Shown here piece by piece: positions 1 to 7,338 of a stretch of DNA of 64,000 bases (its first letter is position 1; the number at the start of each line of letters is the position of its first letter). Origin of the DNA: Nocardioides ochotonae (GTDB lineage: Bacteria > Actinomycetota > Actinomycetes > Propionibacteriales > Nocardioidaceae). The translations under genes and the position numbers were made by a program. A model generated the notes under the pieces. It ran no database searches. It saw only the letters and a program-made list of their open reading frames with translations, and was not told where the DNA came from. The DNA lies in NCBI RefSeq assembly GCF_011420305.2, contig NZ_CP061769.1:2219001-2283000 (forward strand). Direction: 5' to 3'.

Positions 1-61
1 CCTGACCGACCTCGAGAAGGTCATCGTCCTGACGTGGCTGACAGGAGGCGCAGTCGGATGA
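1..61 (+). CDS. 3' end of a small phage gene (paralogue of the gene at 36917)
   Basis: Reading from position 2 gives an open frame ending at TGA 59-61 whose last residues (KVIVLTWLTGGAVG) closely match the C-terminus of the 76-residue protein at 36917-37147 (KVELAIVLTYLTGGAAD). The 5' part lies outside the window. The stop overlaps the next start as ATGA, so the two genes are probably translationally coupled. Function unknown. The match to a gene at the other end of the prophage is direct sequence evidence; that both are members of one small family is inferred. Confidence 0.7.
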   Translation, partial: LTDLEKVIVLTWLTGGAVG

Positions 62-216
62 GTGACCTGATCTACGTGGCGTATACCGACGCCGACGGTG
101 CGCAGCACATCGAGGGCGTGAGCCCGCCCCTGGCTGCGGTCCTGCTCGAGGCCGGCCTGGGTCGCCTAGCGACGTGGCGCGATAGCGGCGACCCGGTCAT
201 AACCGACCACGACTGA
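58..216 (+). CDS. small phage protein, unknown function
   Basis: 52 residues starting MSDLIYVAYTDADG. The start at 58 is chosen over an in-frame GTG at 34 because an AGGAGG-type ribosome site (42-48) lies just upstream of 58 and the ATG overlaps the stop of the preceding gene. The protein is acidic, with a short apolar segment (LAAVLLEAGLG) and no recognised domain. It is followed directly by a hairpin terminator, so it ends its transcription unit. Confidence 0.6.
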   Translation: MSDLIYVAYTDADGAQHIEGVSPPLAAVLLEAGLGRLATWRDSGDPVITDHD

Positions 217-217
217 C

Positions 218-253
218 AACGCCCCCGACCCCTAACTAGGGACCGGGGGCGTT
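218..253. terminator. hairpin terminator between convergent genes
   Basis: Ten-base arms AACGCCCCCG (218-227) and CGGGGGCGTT (244-253) pair perfectly around a 16-base loop. It lies between the + gene ending at 216 and the - gene ending at 272 and may stop transcription from both sides. Confidence 0.75.
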
Positions 254-271
254 AGGCGTTTAGGGACACGA

Positions 272-535
272 TCAGTTCCCACCTACCCGCGCACTGGACG
301 ACCTGCGCCGCCGCCCGTTGGACGCCGCTGCGGTCGTCCGTATTGCCCTGACCGCCTTGCGTCCGGCGCGCAGTAGTGGGCGGGACTGCTCCTCAAACTG
401 TGTCCAGCAATCCCGGCACATCTCCAGCTCCACGCGCTGGCGGTCGACTTCGACGGTATGGGTTTGGACGTCGAACAGTTCGCCGACGTGGTCGCATAGG
501 TCGCATGACAGGACGACGATCGTTTTACTGGTCAT
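272..535 (-). CDS. small Cys-rich (zinc-ribbon) protein, possible phage regulator
   Basis: 87 residues starting MTSKTIVVLSCDLC. Two CxxC knuckles (CDLC near residue 10, CRDC near residue 40) suggest one bound zinc; the C-terminal half is very basic (GRKAVRAIRTTA, then NGRRRRSSS), as expected for nucleic-acid binding. The start at 535 was chosen over longer upstream frames because a good promoter (543-571) would otherwise lie inside the gene. It is the only leftward gene seen in the prophage and it faces away from an early transcription unit, a position typical of phage regulators. That it is a repressor is inference; it does not look like a classical HTH repressor. Confidence 0.6.
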   Translation of the reverse strand: MTSKTIVVLSCDLCDHVGELFDVQTHTVEVDRQRVELEMCRDCWTQFEEQSRPLLRAGRKAVRAIRTTAAASNGRRRRSSSARVGGN

Positions 536-542
536 GTCTTGC

Positions 543-571
543 AAGGTACGCCGACCTGCCCCGGTTGTGAA
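543..571 (-). promoter_or_regulatory. sigma-70-like promoter for the leftward gene
   Basis: On the minus strand TTCACA (+ strand 566-571) and TACCTT (543-548) are separated by exactly 17 bases. The predicted start of transcription is only a few bases before the ATG at 535, so the mRNA would have a very short leader, which fits the lack of a clear Shine-Dalgarno. Confidence 0.5.
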
Positions 572-581
572 GCATCTCTGA

Positions 582-611
582 GCAACTGCCCCCGCACTGG
601 CGCACTCACTC
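582..611 (+). promoter_or_regulatory. phage bipartite motif, copy A
   Basis: AGCAAC (GCA at 582) is followed 17 bases later by GGCGCACT (599-606) and then CACTCA. It lies 30-60 bases upstream of the ATG at 642, between the divergent genes at 535 and 642. One of seven copies in the phage with the same spacing or core; probably a phage promoter or operator. Confidence 0.55.
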
Positions 612-641
612 ATCGTCAACCCCCGACATGAGGAGGCGCCT

Positions 642-971
642 ATGCCCCCGCGCCGTCGCAAGACTGCGCCACCCCCGCCGCGTCACGACCCCGCCGCGGG
701 CTGGATCTTTACGACCGACTACGTCGCGCCGTCGGGTCGCCACCTGCGCCCCGGCGTGGAGTTCTCGGTGCGCGGCGAACGTGGCCGCTTCCGGTTCCTG
801 CGCCACGTCCGAACGGAGACCGGGACCGAATGGGTCGAGGGCATCGGCGGGCCTAAGGGCTGCCACCAATGGCGCTCGTTCCGGCCCGACCGGATCCGGC
901 GCGTCCACGTCAAGGCGCGCGTTATGCCGGTCAGTCGCGTCGGACTCAAGGCGGTGGGCCGTGCCCGATGA
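642..971 (+). CDS. conserved actinophage protein, unknown function
   Basis: 109 residues. The N-terminus is basic and Pro-rich (MPPRRRKTAPPPPRH); the middle (VRGERGRFRFLRHV, then WRSFRPDRIRRVH) matches a small protein family common in actinobacteriophages (DUF7246-like, from memory). A strong AGGAGG at about 630 places the start at 642. It is the first gene of a + strand group downstream of motif copy A. The pattern resembles a compact beta-rich domain; no catalytic residues are recognised. Confidence 0.7.
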   Translation: MPPRRRKTAPPPPRHDPAAGWIFTTDYVAPSGRHLRPGVEFSVRGERGRFRFLRHVRTETGTEWVEGIGGPKGCHQWRSFRPDRIRRVHVKARVMPVSRVGLKAVGRAR

Positions 972-1185
972 GCTCGAGGATCTGGCCCTGCGTTTCGTGG
1001 ACGACCCCGCCGACGTCGAGGCCCTGGTCGCCGCCACCCGTCGCCGGATCGAATGGCGCACCCGCCGCGGTGGGAAGCGCTGCTCGAGGTGCGGTGAGGT
1101 CCTGCCAGTCCGGCAGTTCGCCCGCGACTCTGGACGGTCCGACGGACTGGACCACCGCTGCCGCGCCTGCCGCCGACGGGCGTGA
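961..1185 (+). CDS. small zinc-ribbon protein
   Basis: 74 residues from a GTG at 961 that overlaps the end of the previous gene by 11 bases. The acidic N-terminus is followed by CSRCGEVLPVRQFARD and CRACRRRA, two CxxC pairs that should bind one zinc, the layout of the zinc module found in many phage HNH-type and DNA-binding proteins. The nuclease part is missing, so a DNA-binding or accessory role is more likely than catalysis. Function inferred only from the fold. Confidence 0.6.
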   Translation: MPDELEDLALRFVDDPADVEALVAATRRRIEWRTRRGGKRCSRCGEVLPVRQFARDSGRSDGLDHRCRACRRRA

Positions 1186-1188
1186 CGA

Positions 1189-1221
1189 CCCGCCCCGAAT
1201 ACGGGGCGTATGTGGGGCGGG
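1189..1221 (+). terminator. hairpin terminator
   Basis: CCCGCCCC (1189-1196) pairs with GGGGCGGG (1214-1221); a shorter alternative stem CCCCGAATACGGGG lies inside. It follows the stop at 1185 directly. Confidence 0.6.
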
Positions 1222-1485
1222 CCGTCACTTAGGCGGCGACGCTACCCCACTACTGGCGCACTAACTATATGGACAGGGGCACACCTGTACGCCGTGCCGC
1301 GCGACCTTATATAGCGGGCAGGCTACCGGCTGCCCCTGTCCTTGACCCTGTCCCTGAGTCTGCCGCCGATGACGTTGCGCCGCGCCTGCTCGCCCGCGCC
1401 GCGTCGGTGGCCCTGCCCCCGTGCTGCTCCCTGGCCCCCGCGCCGGGTCGAGCACCGGGGGCGTTCTCGTTTTAGGAGCGCCCTC
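1222..1485 (+). promoter_or_regulatory. intergenic region with motif copy B and a terminator-like hairpin
   Basis: No convincing gene. GGCGCACT (1255-1262) followed by AACTAT is the second copy of the phage motif; its upstream RGCAR element is not conserved here. Farther on, GCCCCCG (1434-1440) and CGGGGGC (1456-1462) form a hairpin followed by a T-rich tail (1463-1473), which looks like a terminator or attenuator just before the ribosome site of the gene at 1486. Confidence 0.45.
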
Positions 1486-1665
1486 ATGCCGACGATCACC
1501 GAGCCGCTGTTGCGTCTCCGCGTCATTCGGGCCGGTGGCTATCGGTGCGGGTGGCGTCCGCGTAAGAACGTCTCCCCGTGCGGCGCGCCCGCGCGTTTCG
1601 CCGGATTCTCGCCCGCTAGCCGCACCCCTATCCCTTTGTGCCCCCGCCATGCCGACGACGCCTAA
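1486..1665 (+). CDS. small Cys-containing phage protein upstream of HNH
   Basis: 59 residues, MPTITEPLLRLRVIRAG, with three Cys (CGW, PCGA, LCPRH) and a His, compatible with a small zinc site. An AGGAG at about 1474 fixes the ATG at 1486. The longer open frame from 1342 has no ribosome site and is ignored. It overlaps the HNH gene by 17 bases, so the two are probably co-translated. Function unknown; possibly an HNH partner. Confidence 0.5.
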   Translation: MPTITEPLLRLRVIRAGGYRCGWRPRKNVSPCGAPARFAGFSPASRTPIPLCPRHADDA

Positions 1666-1963
1666 GCCACGTAAGAAGCGGCCCCGGTCGTCGGCGAGGT
1701 GGCGCAGGTTGCGGGCGCACCTAATGCGAAAGGCGATCGCGCACGGTACTTTCAAGTGCGTCGAATGTGGCATCGCCCTGGACGCGAAGGCCCCTCGCTA
1801 CACCCCGACCGCTGCCGAGCTGGACCACATCCTCCCCGTGGTCGATCGCCCAGACCTAGAGTTCACTCCCTCAAACCTTGCATGGCGCTGCCACCCTTGT
1901 AATCGGCGTAAGGGTCGCAACCCTGACCCGCTGATCTACATGCCTACGACGAGGCACTGGTAG
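1649..1963 (+). CDS. HNH endonuclease
   Basis: 104 residues from ATG 1649. It has the HNH layout: CVEC knuckle, ELDHILPVVD (the first catalytic His region), an Asn in TPSNLAW, and CHPCNRRKG (second knuckle with His). In many long-tailed phages with cohesive ends an HNH protein is encoded next to terminase and is needed for end cleavage; here it sits a short distance upstream of the terminase genes. The start is chosen to avoid a long N-terminal extension without a ribosome site; it lies inside the preceding gene, so re-initiation is likely. Confidence 0.85.
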   Translation: MPTTPKPRKKRPRSSARWRRLRAHLMRKAIAHGTFKCVECGIALDAKAPRYTPTAAELDHILPVVDRPDLEFTPSNLAWRCHPCNRRKGRNPDPLIYMPTTRHW

Positions 1964-1964
1964 G

Positions 1965-1990
1965 CCCCGCCCTGGGACATAGGGGCGGGG
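1965..1990 (+). terminator. hairpin terminator after HNH
   Basis: CCCCGCCC (1965-1972) pairs with GGGCGGGG (1983-1990) immediately after the stop codon. Confidence 0.6.
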
Positions 1991-2180
1991 GTCGTAGGTG
2001 GCCCCCGGCGCGGGATCCAGGCGGGGCGGAGGGCGGACCGGGGGCAGTGGTGGGCGGTCCTGGACATGGCCCGGCCCTACTACTTGAGCCCGACCCTCGG
2101 ACCTAGGCGTGGCGTGGGAACCGTGGCCGGCTGTTGGCTACTGACTGCACGGGCATCCCCCGTGCCTGCCCTCGACCACA

Positions 2181-2764
2181 ACCAAGCGGCGCTCGGCACG
2201 GCGCATCCATGCACCAAGCACGCGCTTGGTAAGCGCGCGTTGACGCCCCAACCAAGCGACCGTTTGGTCGGCCACCGAGCGCGACGAACGAAAGCAAACT
2301 ACCAAGCACGCGCTTGGTTTAAAGACGGACCCCCGCACCGCACGCGCGTCGACGAGCGCGTCCCGACGACCAACCAAGCGTCCGCTTGGTCGCAATCGAC
2401 CAAACACTTGCTTGGTTGACCCTGGGGACCGACCCCTAAAGGGGGCTGATTACACCCCCCTCGTTCCTTGTCCCCCCTACACACACGGCTGACGGATTCC
2501 ACAGGGGCAGGCCGGCCGCTCGTCGACGAAGCGCCACCAACCAAGCGTCCGCTTGGTGACGCCACCCAAGCACCCGCTTGGTGCCCCCGGTCGGATTTAA
2601 AGACGGCCCCTATGCGTCGACCTAGCACTTGCTTGGTACCCCCCGCCGCAGCGGCAGGGTACCCAAGCACCCGATTGGTTTCTTACCAAGCGCCCGCTAG
2701 GGACGCGCGCCGCATCCCGCGTCATATCAACCGATGCGGGCCGTTCACCAAGCGCGCGCTTGGT
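2181..2764. repeat. array of 12 dyad repeats ACCAAGCRNNYGCTTGGT
   Basis: Within a gene-free stretch (1991-2798) an 18-bp near-perfect dyad recurs with starts at 2181 (degenerate), 2213, 2251, 2301, 2373, 2399, 2540, 2565, 2620, 2662, 2685 and 2747. Arms are ACCAAGC and GCTTGGT; the central four bases are always R..Y, extending the dyad to 8-bp arms. Spacing is irregular (23-141 bp). The block lies between HNH and the nuclease/terminase genes and its last copy ends 34 bp before the GTG at 2799. It should bind a dimeric protein: an iteron-type origin, cos/terminase-binding region or operator cluster are all possible. Confidence 0.9.
2318..2606 (+). repeat. two copies of TTTAAAGACGG inside the dyad array
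   Basis: TTTAAAGACGG occurs at 2318-2328 and 2596-2606, each followed by an A/C-rich run. They are the most A/T-rich spots in the array, and the first abuts a dyad copy. They could be unwinding or second-protein sites if the block is an origin. Confidence 0.55.
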
Positions 2765-2798
2765 TCCCTGCCGCACCTCTAGACAGGAAGGACCGCCC

Positions 2799-3494
2799 GT
2801 GGGCGACACATTTCGGGCCGTGACGTGGAACGTCCAACACGGCACGCCCCTCGACACGATCGAGCGCATCCTCATTGACCTCCTCCGCGACGGCGTTAGC
2901 GTGTTCCTGATCCAGGAGGCGACCGCCCCTGGACTGTGCGCGATGCTGCGCCGCCACGGCCTAGGCGTCGCCTTCGAGGCCCCCGAGTTTGTCGTGGCCT
3001 GGCGGCGTGATGAGTGGACCGCAGTGGCGAAGCGCGGACACGTCCTGAGCCCGACCCCGTACGGGCGCAACCGTCGGTCCCGCGCCGTGTCGGCGATCCT
3101 GTGCGACCGGCAGGGGCGCACCCTCGAGGCGCTCTGCTACCACACGCCGTCACAGGTCCAGAACGTCAACCCCCGCACCGATCGCCCCAACCGGGTCAAG
3201 GCCGTGCGCGAGTCGATGGCGACCCTGAAGACGATCGCCGACAAGTCGCACACCCGCGCGGTCCTGTTCGGCGGCGACGACAACGTAGACGAGCGGCACG
3301 GTCGCGGGTGGGACTTCATGCTGGCCGCGGCGACCGGGCTGCGGCAGCTCGTGGCCCCCGCGGGCACGCACGGCACGCGCAAGATCGACGACTTCCGCGT
3401 GCGCGGGCTGGTCCCGGTCGGAGCTGGCTCGGTCCGCCCCGGTGGCGGCGACCACCGGGCGCACGTTCGCCGCTTCCGGTGGGCGGGCCGATGA
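2799..3494 (+). CDS. endonuclease/exonuclease/phosphatase (DNase I-fold) family protein
   Basis: 231 residues from GTG 2799, preceded by AGGAAGG. The DNase I-like motifs are in order: TWNVQHG near residue 8, LIQEA (metal-binding Glu) near 38, HTPSQV in the middle, GGDDNVDE (Asp-x-Asn) around 155 and an Asp before the C-terminus. The family cuts phosphodiester bonds with Mg2+. Position between the repeat array and terminase suggests a role in DNA processing or host DNA attack. It overlaps the next gene as ATGA. Confidence 0.75.
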   Translation: MGDTFRAVTWNVQHGTPLDTIERILIDLLRDGVSVFLIQEATAPGLCAMLRRHGLGVAFEAPEFVVAWRRDEWTAVAKRGHVLSPTPYGRNRRSRAVSAILCDRQGRTLEALCYHTPSQVQNVNPRTDRPNRVKAVRESMATLKTIADKSHTRAVLFGGDDNVDERHGRGWDFMLAAATGLRQLVAPAGTHGTRKIDDFRVRGLVPVGAGSVRPGGGDHRAHVRRFRWAGR

Positions 3495-3730
3495 GGCCCC
3501 TCACCGACGCGGTCGCCGTGTCGCGCCTCGAGGGCTTGATCGCCCTCCGCGACCGACTGGCCGCGCAGATCGACGAGACCGCCTCGGCGCGCGACGTCGC
3601 CGCCCTCTCCAGACAACTGACCGAAGTGATGCACCAGATCGACGACCTTACGCCGAAGGAGGACGCCGCCGATGACCTCGCCGCCCTCATCCCCGGCCCC
3701 GCCTGCGGAGACCTCTCACCGACCCGGTGA
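3491..3730 (+). CDS. probable terminase small subunit
   Basis: 79 residues, mostly helical (RLEGLIALRDRLAAQID, then LSRQLTEVMHQIDDL), overlapping the large terminase by 59 bases and the previous gene by 4. Short helical proteins of this type precede the large subunit in many actinophages and are called terminase small subunit. No HTH is obvious, so the call rests on position and general resemblance. Confidence 0.55.
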   Translation: MRPLTDAVAVSRLEGLIALRDRLAAQIDETASARDVAALSRQLTEVMHQIDDLTPKEDAADDLAALIPGPACGDLSPTR

Positions 3731-5135
3731 GGCTGCGCCCCGCGTGCGGCACGCCCCGCCGCGCGTCGGCACCGTCGGCGAGAAGGTCGTCGGCCTGGCC
3801 CGAAACATCGGCCTAGTTCTCGATCCCTGGCAGCGCGACGTCATCCTCGACGCCCAATCTGTCGACCCGGTTACCGGCCTGTGGTCGACCCCGCGTGTCG
3901 CCGTTAGCGTCCCGCGGCAGAACGGTAAAGGCGCGATCATCGAGGCCCTCGAGGTCGCGTTCCTGCTGGGTGTGTTCGGCGACGCCCGACTCCTGATCCA
4001 TTCCGCGCACGAGTTCAAGACCGCGCAGAACGGTTTCCAGCGCCTGCTCTCCTACTTTGAAACCGTGCCCGCCCTTGAGCGCGCACGCAACGAGAAGCGG
4101 GTCAAGATCGGCACCGCGGCGGCGCGCGAGTTTGTCACCGTCGACGGTCGGACCGTCAAGTTTCTGGCCCGCTCGAAGGGGTCTGGCCGTGGGTTCTCTG
4201 CGGATCTGCTAATCCTGGACGAGGCGCAGGAGCTGGGCGAAGAAGTGTTCGCCGCGATCCTGCCGACCGTGTCGGCGCGCCCTAACCCGCAGATTTGGCT
4301 GTTCGGCACGCCGCCGTCGCCGACGATGTGCGGCGAAGTGTTCACCCGCTTCCGTGAGTCTGCACTATCCGGCGACGATTCGCGCCTCACGTACCTCGAA
4401 TGGTCGGCGACGACCGATGACCCATTCGATTCCCCGGCGACCTGGGCGGCGACAAACCCCGCGCTCGGCGTCCGCATTTCCGAGGACACGATCCGCGACG
4501 AGTTCTTCGCTATGGACGAAGAGACGTTCTGCCGCGAACGCCTCGGCATGTGGGATGGCAGCCTGGCCGCGCTCCGCGTGATCCCTGAGGACGCCTGGGC
4601 GGCGCTCGTCTCCGACGCCGACCCCGAGGGTCGCGTCGTATTCGCCGTCGACGTGTCGCCTAATCGGGATCATGCCTCGATCGCCGTCGCCGGGCGCATC
4701 GCCGACGGTCGCGTATCCGTCCAGGTCGTCGACAACCGTCGCGGCACCGGCTGGGTTGTCGACCGCCTCGCCTCACTTACCGCGCGCTGGCCGACCGCGT
4801 ACGTCGCCGTCGATTCGATCGGCCCTGCCGCCTCACTGCTCCCCGAGATGAAGCGGGCAAAGATCAAGCGGATCAAGGTCCTATCGGGCCGTGAGGTCGC
4901 GCAGGCGTGCGGAGGGTTCTACGACGCCGCCGTGCAAGGCCGACTCGCGCACCCCGATCAACCCGTCCTAAACGACGCGCTAGCAGCGGCGCGGAAGCGC
5001 CCGCTCGGCGACGCCTGGGCATGGCACCGCAAGGACCCGACAACCGACCTGACCCCTCTGGTCGCCGTCACCTTCGCCGCCTTCGGCCTATCCCTCGCCC
5101 CTGAGCGCACCCCGTCGCGCGTCGTCATTCTTTGA
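3672..5135 (+). CDS. terminase large subunit
   Basis: 487 residues. The ATPase half has a Walker A-like VPRQNGKG near residue 80 and Walker B LLILDEAQE near 180; the nuclease half begins with VDVSPNRD near 327 and has a second acidic motif VDSIG. It is the packaging motor that cuts concatemers and pumps DNA into the prohead through the portal. GGAGG at 3658-3662 supports the ATG at 3672 although it lies inside the preceding gene. Length is normal for the family. Confidence 0.95.
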   Translation: MTSPPSSPAPPAETSHRPGEAAPRVRHAPPRVGTVGEKVVGLARNIGLVLDPWQRDVILDAQSVDPVTGLWSTPRVAVSVPRQNGKGAIIEALEVAFLLGVFGDARLLIHSAHEFKTAQNGFQRLLSYFETVPALERARNEKRVKIGTAAAREFVTVDGRTVKFLARSKGSGRGFSADLLILDEAQELGEEVFAAILPTVSARPNPQIWLFGTPPSPTMCGEVFTRFRESALSGDDSRLTYLEWSATTDDPFDSPATWAATNPALGVRISEDTIRDEFFAMDEETFCRERLGMWDGSLAALRVIPEDAWAALVSDADPEGRVVFAVDVSPNRDHASIAVAGRIADGRVSVQVVDNRRGTGWVVDRLASLTARWPTAYVAVDSIGPAASLLPEMKRAKIKRIKVLSGREVAQACGGFYDAAVQGRLAHPDQPVLNDALAAARKRPLGDAWAWHRKDPTTDLTPLVAVTFAAFGLSLAPERTPSRVVIL

Positions 5136-5156
5136 CCCCGAAAGGAGCCCCCCACG

Positions 5157-6596
5157 GTGGCCGTCGCTATCGACCTGTCGACCCTGCGCCTCACCGACGA
5201 TGAGGCCGACCTGATTGCTGAGCACCTGCACACCCTGGCGCGCCTGCGTATGGGGAACCTGATGCGCGCCGCCTACTACGACGGAAGGCAGCGGGTCCGG
5301 CACCTGGGCATCGCAATCCCGCCCGCCCTGCGCAACATCGAGGTTGTCGTCGGCTGGCCCGGTACCGCCGTGGACGCCCTCGAGGAGCGCCTGGACTTTC
5401 AAGGCTGGACCTCGACGTCGGGCGGCGACCTGTTCGGTCTGGACGAGATCTTCGAGGACAACGGGCTGGCGATCGACGGTGCGCTGGGCCACCTGGACGC
5501 GCTGATCTACGGCGCGTCGTTCGTCATCCTGGGCGCTGCCTACGACGATGAGCCGAGCCCCCTCATTACCGTCGAGTCGCCCCTGCGCGTTACCGGCGAA
5601 TGGTCTGGCCGGCTGCGCCGCCTGACGTCCGCCGTGTCGATCGACGAGGTTACCGACGCGGGCGACCCGCAGACCATCACCCTGTACCGGCCCGACTACA
5701 ACGTGACCGCGACGTACCGCAGCGGCGTATGGCACGTCGAGGACACCGAAGGCCGGCCCGGTCGTGACCCGCACCGGCTGGGACGGGTCCAGGTCGTGCC
5801 CCTGGTCAACCGTCCGCGCGCGTCCCGGCCCTGGGGGCGCTCGGAGATCACCCGCGCAGTCCGGTCGACCACCGATCAGGCCGTGCGGACGTTGCTCGGC
5901 ATGGAGGTCAACCGGGAGTTCTACAGTGCCCCGCAGCGGTACGCCCTGGGTGCCGATGAGTCGTCCTTCGCCGACGCGGATGGCAACCTGCGCACCGGCT
6001 GGGAGCTGGTCATGGGCCGGATGCTGGCCCTGCCCCGCGACGAGGACGGCGAACTGCCGCAGGTCGGCGAGTTCAACGCTGCCAGTCCCGCGCCCTACCT
6101 GGAACAGGTCAGGGGACTGGCGCAGTTGCTGGCCGCTGAGGCTGCGATCCCGGCGACTTACCTGGGCTTCATTTCCGACAACCCTGCCAGTGCCGACGCG
6201 ATCCGCGCCGCTGAGGCGCGCCTGATTAAGCGCGCTGAGCGTCGACAGGTCACCTTCGGGCGTGCGTGGCGTGAGGTCGCCCGCCTGGCGCTGCTGATCC
6301 GTGAGGGACACGTCCCCGATGGTTTCAACGAGGTCGGTGTCAAGTGGCGCGACGCTGCGACCCCGACCCGTGCCGCTGCTGCCGATGAGGCCGTGAAGCT
6401 GGTCGCCGCGGACATCCTTCCGGCTGATTCTGAGGTCACCTACGACCGCCTGGGCCTGACCCCGCTGGAGAAGCGGGTCCTGGCCGCGGACAAGCGGCGC
6501 GCGCGCCCCGCGGTGACCGTCGCGGCCCCGGTCGCGCCGACCCCGGCGCAGGCAGGGCTCGAGGACACCGACGACGACGCGGATCCCGCCGCGTGA
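5157..6596 (+). CDS. portal protein (SPP1 gp6-like)
   Basis: 479 residues from GTG 5157, after a CGAAAGGA ribosome site. The N-terminal stretch (YYDGRQRVRHLGIAIP, NIEVVVGWPGTAVDALEERL) is characteristic of actinophage portals of the SPP1 type. It forms the dodecameric ring at one capsid vertex through which DNA passes. A long helical C-terminal part with acidic tail (EDTDDDADPAA) follows. The order terminase-portal-scaffold-capsid supports the call. Confidence 0.93.
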   Translation: MAVAIDLSTLRLTDDEADLIAEHLHTLARLRMGNLMRAAYYDGRQRVRHLGIAIPPALRNIEVVVGWPGTAVDALEERLDFQGWTSTSGGDLFGLDEIFEDNGLAIDGALGHLDALIYGASFVILGAAYDDEPSPLITVESPLRVTGEWSGRLRRLTSAVSIDEVTDAGDPQTITLYRPDYNVTATYRSGVWHVEDTEGRPGRDPHRLGRVQVVPLVNRPRASRPWGRSEITRAVRSTTDQAVRTLLGMEVNREFYSAPQRYALGADESSFADADGNLRTGWELVMGRMLALPRDEDGELPQVGEFNAASPAPYLEQVRGLAQLLAAEAAIPATYLGFISDNPASADAIRAAEARLIKRAERRQVTFGRAWREVARLALLIREGHVPDGFNEVGVKWRDAATPTRAAAADEAVKLVAADILPADSEVTYDRLGLTPLEKRVLAADKRRARPAVTVAAPVAPTPAQAGLEDTDDDADPAA

Positions 6597-6771
6597 GCCT
6601 GGGCGCAGGCCACGGCCCCTGTGACTGCGTGCCCGTCCCTGTTTTTCCGGGAGCGGCCCTGCCCTACGGCTACCGACCCGGTCGCTACAGGACCCCCTGA
6701 CGGTCCTGTCGCCCGCGCGTGACCGCACGGTCCCGCGCCACCAACCAACTACCCGCACGGGAGGACCCCTT

Positions 6772-7278
6772 ATGTCTGCCATCGAAACCACCCCGACCCC
6801 TGACGCCCCTGAGGAGCCGCACGGCACCGATGAGGCCGCCGAGGCGCCGACCGTTGACGCCCTCAAGGCTGAGCTCGAGGACGTCAAGCGCCATTCCCGA
6901 AAGTGGGAGGAGCGCGCTAAGTCGAATAAGGCCGCAGCCGATCGCCTGGCTGAGCTCGAGCGCGAGCGCATGACCGACGACGAACGGCGCACCGCTGACC
7001 TCGACGCTGCGAACACCCGCGCCGATGAGGCTGAGGCCCGCGCCGCTGAGGCTGAGGCTGCCCTCGTCCGCCTGCGGCTGGCCGTCGAGCTGGGCCTGTC
7101 CAGTGAGGACGCCGAGGCACTTTCGAAGGTCAAGGGCGACGAGGACACCTTGCGCGCCCTGGCTGAGCGGCTGGCAGACCGTCCCGGCCCGCGCCCCAAC
7201 CCTGGGCAGGGCAAGACCCGAAAGTCCACCGAGTCGACCGCGGATCAGTTCGCCGCGGTCCTGGGCGGGCTTCTCTGA
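6772..7278 (+). CDS. capsid scaffolding protein
   Basis: 168 residues, highly charged and almost entirely coiled coil (ELEDVKRHSRKWEERAKSN, EAEARAAEAEAALVRLR) with a Pro/Gly-rich basic C-terminal tail, typical of siphovirus scaffolds that line the prohead and leave before DNA packaging. It directly precedes the major capsid gene. The 175 bp between portal and this gene hold only a small stem (around 6688-6706) and no gene. GGGAGG precedes the ATG. Confidence 0.85.
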   Translation: MSAIETTPTPDAPEEPHGTDEAAEAPTVDALKAELEDVKRHSRKWEERAKSNKAAADRLAELERERMTDDERRTADLDAANTRADEAEARAAEAEAALVRLRLAVELGLSSEDAEALSKVKGDEDTLRALAERLADRPGPRPNPGQGKTRKSTESTADQFAAVLGGLL

Positions 7279-7338
7279 CCTACCTAACCACCGCGAACCG
7301 TCACGCGCGGCTCGCGCACCCCGAAAGGATTGACCCTC

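Noticed and set aside
1269-1475. Open frame MDRGTPVRRAARPYI
   Set aside because: No ribosome site, overlaps a terminator-like hairpin and shows no domain; the real gene starts at 1486.
2181-2764. CRISPR array
   Set aside because: The repeats are short dyads with irregular spacing (23-141 bp) and no cas genes or uniform spacers.
7330-7338. TTG start three codons upstream for the capsid protein
   Set aside because: The ribosome site CGAAAGGA runs directly up to the TTG, leaving no spacing; ATG 7339 fits.
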